A DNA stretch of 64,000 nt from positions 10,292,203 through 10,356,202 of the forward strand of contig NC_091237.1 of the NCBI RefSeq assembly GCF_040958095.1, given 5' to 3'. Every line of letters begins with the position of its first letter. Within the stretch, counting starts at the first letter, position 1. Origin of the DNA: Procambarus clarkii (Eukaryota; Arthropoda; Malacostraca; Decapoda; Cambaridae). The notes beneath the pieces were generated by a model, which was not told the DNA's origin, searched no databases, and was given only the letters and a program-made list of their open reading frames with translations. Both the position numbers and the translations under genes were made by a program. Below, in pieces: positions 56,514 to 64,000 of the stretch.

Positions 56514-57424
56514 CGCTATTACTTACGCTTCCTACTTAAGTACCAGAACACGATCTCTCGCTAACCCGGATTTAATTTCTCGTCCGGACTCCTCTTCCGT
56601 GCTAATGTGGAAACTTTTGCGGATACACGGATAAAAAATTCCCGTGATCCTTCTAAGAGTTGATTGGATTCGCTTCTCAGAGTCCGGATATTCGTAAGTG
56701 AGATTTAGTGAGGAACGAAGAGGAGTCTGGCAAGGAATGTGGGAGGGAGGCAGAGATGGAAGTGACAGGGATGGAGGGAGGCAGAAATGGAAGAGATAGG
56801 GAGGGAGGGATGGAGCAGATGGGTTGGAGACGTTTGAAGTTATGGGACGGTGTGGGGAGGTGGTTTGGGAGGGAGGGCGAGAGGAAGGGGAGAGGAGATA
56901 GGGCGGAACAAAGCTATAGGAAGATGAAGGAGAAAGAGACGAAGAATGAGAGAGAGGAAGAGACGCAGAAATGAAGGAATAGACAGATATACGGATGAAG
57001 GATGGAGCGTAACATGTGTGAAATGAGAAGGAGACGGGATCATGTCGAGCTTAATCCCTGATCTCAGTCGGTCGCGCGCTCTCTCTCTCTCTCTCACTCA
57101 GAGCTTTCATTACAGCAGTACAGACCTTTCTCACTGTACCCAACTCTGCTGGATAATTACCTACGGAATTTATTCCTATGGTCTTCCTCTCTGCCATTCC
57201 CTGGCAACTCTTGCCCTTACCTCAACCTGTACTCTTAAAAAGAACGTCGCTTTTGCCGTTTGCTCATATGGCCGAATTTGGACGTAATTTGAAAATGAAA
57301 AAAAAAATGAAAATAAATTTGGGATTTTTTTTTTCAACAACAGTAAGTTAAGGGTCCGCTGATAGGTTAGGTGGGCAAAAAAATTCATAAAATTTCAAAA
57401 CGTCTGCCACCTTTGTATGGAAGG
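56514..57424. other. purine-rich patch and unique sequence
   Basis: Purine-rich 56700-56990, short (CT)n at 57078-57096. No gene called. Confidence 0.4.
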
Positions 57425-57470
57425 GGTTACCTACCTTGAGGTGCTTCCGGGGCTTAGTGTCCCCGCGGCC
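57425..57470 (-). mobile_element. SINE family 1 tail fragment
   Basis: Shares CTTGAGGTGCTTCCGGGGCT and GTGTCCCCGCGGCCC with the 3' part of family 1 copies. Confidence 0.6.
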
Positions 57471-57483
57471 CTATACACCCCTA

Positions 57484-57513
57484 TGTCTATATATAGACAC
57501 CCCGCGGGGTGTC
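57484..57513. other. two overlapping perfect palindromes
   Basis: TGTCTATATATAGACA (57484-57499) overlaps GACACCCCGCGGGGTGTC (57496-57513) by GACA. Function unknown. Confidence 0.9.
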
Positions 57514-57629
57514 CTATAAGAACATAATAATTTATGGCCTATACAGTGTACAAACATGTATACAGTGCTATGTTATTAGGTGTCGAGGAACGATAACTTT
57601 AAAATTGGCGCCAGCTGGTGCACGTGTTG

Positions 57630-57662
57630 CGCCTCAGTTTGCGCATGCGCGACGTGACGTAC
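57630..57662. promoter_or_regulatory. NRF1-like plus CRE-like sites
   Basis: GCGCATGCGC matches the core of the NRF1 consensus. TGACGTACGTC follows after about four bases and contains a CRE half-site. Such pairs mark CpG-rich promoters in animals, but no gene start is visible nearby. Confidence 0.3.
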
Positions 57663-58089
57663 GTCTGGTGAGAGGAAGTCTTGGGAATATATGTAAATAT
57701 TGCCCAAACATCGGAATGAACCTATTCAACGACCAAGTAGTGATTGAAAATTATGTTATTTTGTTATAATCATAACTGGTAACGCATATAGGAACTATGA
57801 ACTAATTAATAGAGGAATTTAAGTAAATAGTGAAAAAGAAGACAAAAGTATTGGAACGTCGATGGGGAGGGAGAGTTTGGGTGTGAGAGAAAAGAGAAGA
57901 ACAGGGGACATATTCACATAGATATAAACCACTTCTCACTGTATATACATTCAAGAGTTACATTATTCCTTAATCAAGACTAAAGTATTCTTGCTGGTTA
58001 GTTAGTAAACTGTTGTTGTTGGCGTAATGACCGTCCAGAGGTTGATTGGTCATCAGGGAACCAGGAGAGGAACGAATGTAGGCGCCTTG
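57663..58089. other. no gene recognised
   Basis: Unique sequence with short frames only. Confidence 0.4.
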
Positions 58090-58368
58090 GGCGGACTTAT
58101 GTATCTTCTTGAGGTTATCTTGAGATCTTTCGGGGCTTAGCGTCCCCGCGGCCCGGTCCTCGACCAGGCCAACCTTTTTGTTACACACCCTCAGGAAGAA
58201 GCCCGTAGCAGCTGTCTAACTCCCAGGTACCAATTTATTGCTAGGTAACAGGGGCATTAGGGTGAAAGAAACATTTTGCCCACTTGTCTCCGCCTTCACC
58301 GGGATCGAACCCGGAACCACAGGATTACGAATCCGAAGCGCTGTCCAGTCAATAGTCAGGCGCCCTCA
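58090..58368 (-). mobile_element. SINE family 1, near full length
   Basis: Minus-strand copy. Tail ATCTTCTTGAGGTTATCTTG first, then GCGGCCCGGTCCTCGACCAG, body and tRNA-like head with box B seen as GGGATCGAACCC on +. Confidence 0.86.
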
Positions 58369-58414
58369 TGACATCACTGAGCTGAGATTTTAAGAAAATA
58401 CTGTGGTGATAATG

Positions 58415-58480
58415 TCCAGGAGGCCTGGTCGGGGACCGGGCCGCGGCGACGTTGAGCCCCGAAATCATCGCAAGGTAAGG
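58415..58480 (+). mobile_element. SINE family 1, 3' fragment
   Basis: GGCCTGGTCGGGGACCGGGC and GAGCCCCGAAATCATCGCAA, opposite in orientation to the previous copy. Confidence 0.75.
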
Positions 58481-58483
58481 TAT

Positions 58484-58570
<87 letters not shown>

Positions 58571-58590
58571 CGCGCGCGCGCGTGCGTGCG
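58484..58590. repeat. (GT)n-(GC)n microsatellite
   Basis: About 39 GT units then (GC)n and GCGT units, abutting the 3' end of a minus-strand LINE. Confidence 0.98.
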
Positions 58591-58591
58591 T

Positions 58592-59232
58592 GCGTACTCA
58601 CCTATTTGTGCTTGCGGGGGTTGAGCTTTGGCTCTTTGGTCCCGCCTCTCAACTGTCAATCAATTGGTGTACAGGGTTCCTGAGCCTATTGAGCTCTATC
58701 ATATCTACATTTGAAGCTGTGTATGGAGTCAGCCTCCACCACATCACTGCCTAATGCATTCCATCTGTTAACTACTCTGATACTGAAAAGTTCTTTCTAA
58801 CGTCCCTGTGGCTTATGTGGGTACTCAGTTTCCACCTGTGTCCCCTTGTTCACCTACCACCAGTGTTCAATAGTTTATCCTTGTTTATCCGGTCGATTCC
58901 CTTGAGGAGATTGTAGGTTGTGATCATGTCTCCCCTTACTCTTCTGTCTTCTAGTGTCGTAAGGGTGCATTTCCCGCACCCTTTCCTCGTAACTCATGCC
59001 TCTTAGTTCTGGGACTAGTCTAGTAGCATACCTCTGAACATTTTCCAGCTTCGTCTTGTGCTTGACAAGGTACGGGCTCCATGCTGGGCCGCATACTCCA
59101 GGGTTGGTCTTACATATGTGGTATACAAGGTTCTGAATGATTCCTTACACAGGTTCCTGAAGGCAGTTCTGATGTTAGCCAGCCTCGCATATGCCGCAGA
59201 TGTTATTCTTTTTATGTGGGTTTCAGGGATTG
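58592..59232 (-). pseudogene. LINE C-terminal/3' fragment
   Basis: Minus strand contains RITSAAYARLANIRTAFRNL and YTTYVRPTLEYAAQHGA, the region after the RT palm, then the non-coding 3' end with GTCCCGCCTCTCAACTGTCA (+ strand). Truncated at its 5' side. It ends at the GT/GC microsatellite. Confidence 0.84.
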
Positions 59233-59650
59233 AGTTTTGGCTCTTTAGTCCCGCCTCTCGACCGTCAATCAACTGATGTACAGATTCCAGAACCTACTGG
59301 GCTCTTTCACTTCTACGTTGGAAACTGTGTATGGAGTCAACCTCCACCACATCACTACTTAATGCATTCCATTTGTCTACTACTCTGACACGGAAAAAAT
59401 CTAACGTCTTTATGACGTAGGATGACTCAATTTCCACCTGTGTCCCTAAGTGCGTGTGCCCCTTGTGTTAAATAGTCTGTCTTTATCTTCCCTGTCAATT
59501 CCTCTGAGAATCTTGTACGTGGTGATCATGTCCCCCCTAACTCTTCTGTCTCCCAATGACGTGAGGTTTAATTCCCGTAGTCTCTCCTCGTAGCTCATAC
59601 CCCTCAGTTCGGTACTAGTCTAGTGACAAACCTTTGAACCTTTTCTAGTT
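59233..59650 (-). pseudogene. second LINE 3' fragment, tandem
   Basis: Begins anew with the same 3' terminus (GGCTCTTTAGTCCCGCCTCT on +) inside the previous fragment's 5' edge, giving a head-to-tail pair. More diverged than the previous copy. After 59650 a short inverted piece (GAGCCGAAGATCAACCCCCG) follows. Confidence 0.78.
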
Positions 59651-59984
59651 TAGTTGGAGCGAAAGAGCCGAAGATCAACCCCCGCAAGAACAACTAGGAG
59701 ATTACAGTGAACTACTAAATTATCAAAACATTTGCACATAAATATGGGAGGTGAATTAATTGATCATCACTGACCACTGTGACTGAGAGGTGGAGACATC
59801 CCCGCGGGACTAGACGAAGCAGGGATCAGACTTCAAGTTCAAGTATGTTTATTGAGACAAGAAAAAAATACATCTCAAAGGGATAGAGCAGCTTATGCTA
59901 TTTCTACCATTGTATCATAGTGAAATCTTACAGCATTAGTTGCGACATAAAAATAACAAGTTGTAGTGTTATTTTAAAAATAAC
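59651..59984. other. no gene recognised
   Basis: Includes the inverted LINE-end scrap and unique sequence. Confidence 0.4.
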
Positions 59985-60170
59985 AATCCACAAGGGCCGC
60001 GATGAGGATTCGAACTTACGCCGAGGATGATCCCAGATACGCCTTAGTCGACTATGCCACGACATAGTAAAAGAATTGCAACTGGGAGTGCTGCTGCCCT
60101 GACACGGATCCTGCAGCCTCTCCGAGACACAAGCCACAAACAACAGCGTGATTGTGAAATCACGCTGTTG
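59985..60170 (-). mobile_element. tRNA-headed SINE, family 3 (left arm of inverted pair)
   Basis: Minus copy: box B seen as GAGGATTCGAAC on +, then CCTTAGTCGACTATGCCACG and CCTGCAGCCTCTCCGAGACA. Carries about 43 bp (60062-60105) missing from its partner. Confidence 0.75.
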
Positions 60171-60254
60171 TGATTTCTGTGTGTAGTGAAGTGAGGGCGA
60201 AGAGGTAGAACAGCTTGTTGACAAGAGCCCGGGTGCATGGGGGGAATTGTATAA

Positions 60255-60415
60255 AACCCTGGTTTGTGTCTCGAAGAGGCTGCAGGATCATGTCGTGGTA
60301 TTGTCGACTAAGGCGCGTCTGGGATCATCCTGGCCATAGGTTCGAACCCTCATCGCGGCCCTTGTGGATTTGTTCATTTGATGCATCACGCTATTGTGAT
60401 TTCTGTGTGTGACCA
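60255..60415 (+). mobile_element. tRNA-headed SINE, family 3 (right arm of inverted pair)
   Basis: Plus copy: TGTGTCTCGAAGAGGCTGCA, GTCGACTAAGGCGCGTCTGG, GGTTCGAACCCTCATCGCGG and a tail CACGCTATTGTGATTTCTGT. A related tail lies at 43515. Confidence 0.78.
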
Positions 60416-60859
<444 letters not shown>

Positions 60860-60974
60860 TATTAGTCTTGGATATAAATTAAAAGACGAAAACAAATCTA
60901 GAGAGACAATATATGGCTGATCTGAGTACTAGTTGTTTTTTTCCACACCTATATGTGACTACTTTATGCCCGCC

Positions 60975-61132
60975 ACCCTCACACTATACCCCTCCAAGAC
61001 ACACACCCTCACACTATACCCCTCCAAGACACACACCCTCACACTATACCCCTCCAAGACACACACCCTCACACTATACCCCTCCAAGACACACACCCTC
61101 ACACTATACCCCTCCAAGACACACACCCTCAC
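60975..61132. repeat. 30-bp tandem repeat, about 5 copies
   Basis: Unit CCCTCCAAGACACACACCCT plus CACACTATAC. Confidence 0.97.
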
Positions 61133-61230
61133 GTACAACCAACCAACGACCACACCAAGTCCTTCCCCCTCACCCTCCAACACTGACCCTCCTCCCCACA
61201 CTCTGCTTGCCCTCATCCTCTCCTCTCCCC

Positions 61231-61266
<36 letters not shown>

Positions 61267-61389
61267 CCACCCCTCCCTTCTCCCTGCATCCACCCATCTC
61301 CTTTCCTCTGTCCCCTCTCGTCTCTCATTTCCCGCCACCTTCCCCCTATATCCTCCTCTCCCTCTGCCTCCCCCCCCCATACCGCAGTC
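61133..61389. repeat. C-rich and (CT)n tract
   Basis: C homopolymers and a CT run at 61241-61266. No gene. Confidence 0.85.
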
Positions 61390-62530
61390 TAACACTAACT
61401 CTACGTAAAAAGGGGAAAGGGGATCAAGACAGAACAAAAGAACACAGGTGGAGGAAAGGGACAGAACGAGTCATACATAGAGATGATCGCTCAGGCACGA
61501 AGGGAAATCAATGGGGAATTGAAGGTAATGAGGGAACCATAATTAAACTACAGATGGAACTAAGTGCAGTGCAGGAGGAGATAAAAACCTAATAACATGC
61601 ACTGCTCAGACTCAGGCCCAGGCAACCCCCCCCCCCCCCAGGTAGCAAGACATATAGCAATGGCAGGGACCTCTATAAAAGGTGCCAAGTTTGCTGAAAT
61701 GCTGAGGAAAAACCCAGAAGCCATGTCCATAGTCAAGGAAGTGGCAATGAAATAAATAACTTCACGGAAGGCAGCAAGATGCACGAGTTAGCTAATGGAA
61801 GAGAAAAGAGCTATAATTGTTGTAAGAATAAAGGAAGAAAAGGGTTGAAGGTAGGATCAGTAGAGGACTAAGGACAAAGCTGCTGTGTCTGGGATACTGA
61901 AGGGGATACAAATGGAAGGGGCTGAGCAATACATAAAAAAGGTTTTACAGCTTGGTCAGTACAACATCGACAAAAACCGATTGATAAAGGTAGTATTCAG
62001 GAATGAGGCCATCAAAGAGGACATCTTGAGGTTATCTTGAGATGATTTCAGGGCTTTTTAGTGTCCCCGCGGCCCGGTCCTCGATCAGGCCTCTACCCCC
62101 AGGAAGCAGCCCGTGACAGTTGACTAACACCCAGCTACCTATTTTACTGCTAGGTAACAGGGGCATAGGGTGAAAGAAACTCTGCCCATTGTTTCTCGCC
62201 GGCGCCTGGGATCGAACCCAGGGCCACAGGATCACAAGCCCAGCGTGCTGTCCGCTCGGCCGGCCGGCTCCCTATTCTATTAAAATATTCTAAGACATTC
62301 TAGTAAAGAAGAGCAAACTGCAATATGTGTGGGAATACAGAGATGTATACCATCAGAGGGACATGACCAGGGACGAGATAATGCAGGCAGCAGGTGCAAG
62401 GGAGAGGGGAAGGGAGCTAGTAATCCTTAATCTCCAACTTGACAATCCCAGAGGGAAGTGGGGGAACCCTAAATCAGCAATTCAGGAACCCTCAGAGGGG
62501 ACTGCAACACCCCCACCTGCTACCCCATAG
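61390..62530 (+). pseudogene. LINE ORF1-like region, interrupted by a SINE
   Basis: Frames join as VARHIAMAGTSIKGAKFAEM, KNPEAMSIVKEVAMK, then IKKVLQLGQYNIDKNRLIKV and VFRNEAIKEDIL up to 62025. After the SINE the text resumes with VKKSKLQYVWEYRDVYHQRD and MTRDEIMQAAGARERGREL to about 62430. A basic, helical protein ending in an R.VFRNE...R..VYIQRDMTRDE-like RRM motif is typical of LINE ORF1, which binds element RNA. Several frameshifts. Confidence 0.55.
62030..62277 (-). mobile_element. SINE family 1 inserted in LINE ORF1
   Basis: Complete minus copy: tail CATCTTGAGGTTATCTTGAG at 62020, GCGGCCCGGTCCTCGATCAG, box B seen as GGGATCGAACCCAGGGCC and head to GGCCGGCCGGCTCCCT. It splits the ORF1 text exactly. 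Confidence 0.88.
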
Positions 62531-62839
62531 GAGCACCCCCATCCCCAAGCCCAAACCCTCCCTTCCCACTTACACAATTACCACCATACCACCTAAATCC
62601 TCGCTCCAACCTCACCACGAGCACCCCCCTGCCTCCCCATCCTCTGGTCTTCCTCCTGCCCCAAGCAGGCCCAGGCAAGATCTAAGCCCTCCATCCCCCA
62701 CCCCACCTCCTTCCAAATCCCTGGAGTGGGAACTACCTTACAGGAGGATGAGCCTCCCCAATTAGCGGTGCCCGTGGAACGGCTTCCTGCACCAGTGGGC
62801 AGTGTGTATGTGATAATGGATATAGGAAAGTTAGCTTCA

Positions 62840-64000
62840 AGGTAATGAATGTACTCAAACTTCAATGGGATTATTAATAAAGCAAGTGAACTGGCCAAAA
62901 GGGCGCAGAAAGAAAACTTAGATGTAATAGGACTCACTGAAACGAAATTGTCAGGCATCATAACAAATGCAGTGTTTCTACAGGACTACTTTATAGTAAG
63001 GAAAGAGAGGGAAATGAGAGGAGGAGAAGGAGGCCCTACTGATAAGGAAGGACTGAAGTTTTGAAGAGATGGCAATTCTGGGCATTCAAGGATTCAGAGA
63101 CCACATAACATGAACTATGACAATGTGTGAACCCAAGATAATAGCAGCAGTCATTTACAAGCCTCCATTAAATGACAGAAAACACAGACAAGAACTCGAT
63201 AGAAACAACATGGCAACCATTAATATAATAGAGAGAGCAGCTTCAGTTGCCTGCAGGAATGTATCTAGACTTTTTAATCACGGGCGACTTCAACCTCGGA
63301 CTAGGAGAATGGGGAACCACATGGAGATGCAAATACATGGAGAGCTAAACAACTCTTGAACGTGGCAACAAGAAACTTTCTGACCCAACATGTTAAGGGA
63401 ACTACAAGAATGAGAAGCAATAGCAAAGCAGCTAGACTTGACTTGATGAATGAACCTTGAATGAGTCAGAAATAAGGGAAGTCAAAGTTGAAGCACCCAT
63501 GGGAATGAGTTACCACAGCGTATTGACATTTGAATATTTGGTGGAGGTAGGGATAACGTATCCAAGGAAGGGATCTGAAAGGAAAAGATTTAATTACCAA
63601 AGAAGAAAATATGACGAGATGAGGAACTTCCTAATGTGAATACCATGGGAAACAGAACTCAAGAGACAAGACTGTACAGGACATGATAGACTACATCACC
63701 CACAAGTGCCAGGAAGCTGCAGATAGGTTTATTCCGGTCCAAAAGGAGAAAAATGAAAAGCCACAGAAGAATCCACGGTTTAATCCGGAATGTAAGGTAG
63801 CGAAGCAACTGAGTAAAAGAACATGGAGAATCTACAGGAATAACAGAACACCATAGAGCAAAGAGAGACCAAAGGACCTGAAATGAGTACCACAGAGTAA
63901 TGACAAAAGCTGTTGAGCCGGACACAATCTTACCATGAGTGTGAAGAAGTGTGGAGAGTGTGAAGAAGTACAAACTGTGCCACTCTCTGTAGCGTGAAAT
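62840..64000 (+). pseudogene. LINE endonuclease and linker
   Basis: Frames join as YSNFNGIINKASELAKRAQK, ENLDVIGLTETKLSG (catalytic glutamate), DYFIVRKERE, then after a shift ALLIRKD and EPKIIAAVIYKPPLND. LITGDFNLGLGEWGTTWRC follows with GDFN at 63283-63294, then SYHSVLTFEYLVEVG near the normal SDH end of the domain. The linker continues to the window edge. The RT would lie beyond 64000. At least four frameshifts. Confidence 0.78.

Noticed and set aside
58374-58659. Threonine/histidine- or valine/cysteine-rich small ORFs
   Set aside because: Translations of the GT/GC microsatellite.

Overview
The window looks like nuclear DNA of a decapod crustacean, possibly a crayfish. This is inferred from eukaryotic splice signals, tRNA-headed SINEs, many non-LTR, DIRS, Tigger and piggyBac remnants, very long GA/CA/TA microsatellites and TTAGG-type (arthropod telomere) pentamers inside a MITE. 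No species name can be proven from the sequence alone. Nothing prokaryotic, no CRISPR array and no intact host gene is present.

The one stretch I believe is a conserved host coding exon is 107 bp on the + strand at 4439-4545. Its 35 codons resemble the segment at the end of the TBC domain of TBC1D5, a RAB7 GTPase-activating protein tied to retromer and autophagy. It has a pyrimidine-rich AG acceptor and a GTGAGT donor. Much of the surrounding sequence may therefore be intron of that gene, but I found no second exon.

Layout. 1-3400: a minus-strand LTR-element leader and gag-like ORF joined to a non-LTR endonuclease fragment. 3400-7800: DIRS fragments (recombinase end, reverse transcriptase), three copies of a DIRS-associated inverted-repeat element around the exon, and a second non-LTR endonuclease. 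8100-13400: Tigger and piggyBac remnants, and two copies of a MITE set in TA tracts. 13501-14000: assembly gap. 14001-29500: successive tandem arrays, SINEs and a 371-bp palindrome with a 7-bp target duplication. 29600-32500: a decayed RT/RNase H LINE flanked by copies of its own 3' end. 34400-54640: another long run of tandem arrays. 53165-64000: LINE 3' fragments, SINEs, microsatellites and a LINE with ORF1 and endonuclease, interrupted by a SINE.

The dominant property is about twenty unrelated minisatellites (units of 15-48 bp) that together fill roughly a third of the window. They produce very long open frames on both strands that are not genes. The most intriguing is a 20-bp array at 22022-22742, in which nearly every unit carries a DR1-type nuclear-receptor site at two-helical-turn spacing. 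Other arrays are CpG-dense, palindromic or internally duplicated as higher-order repeats. I did not find a clearly new gene system. The unusual signals are regulatory-looking satellites and mobile-element architecture.
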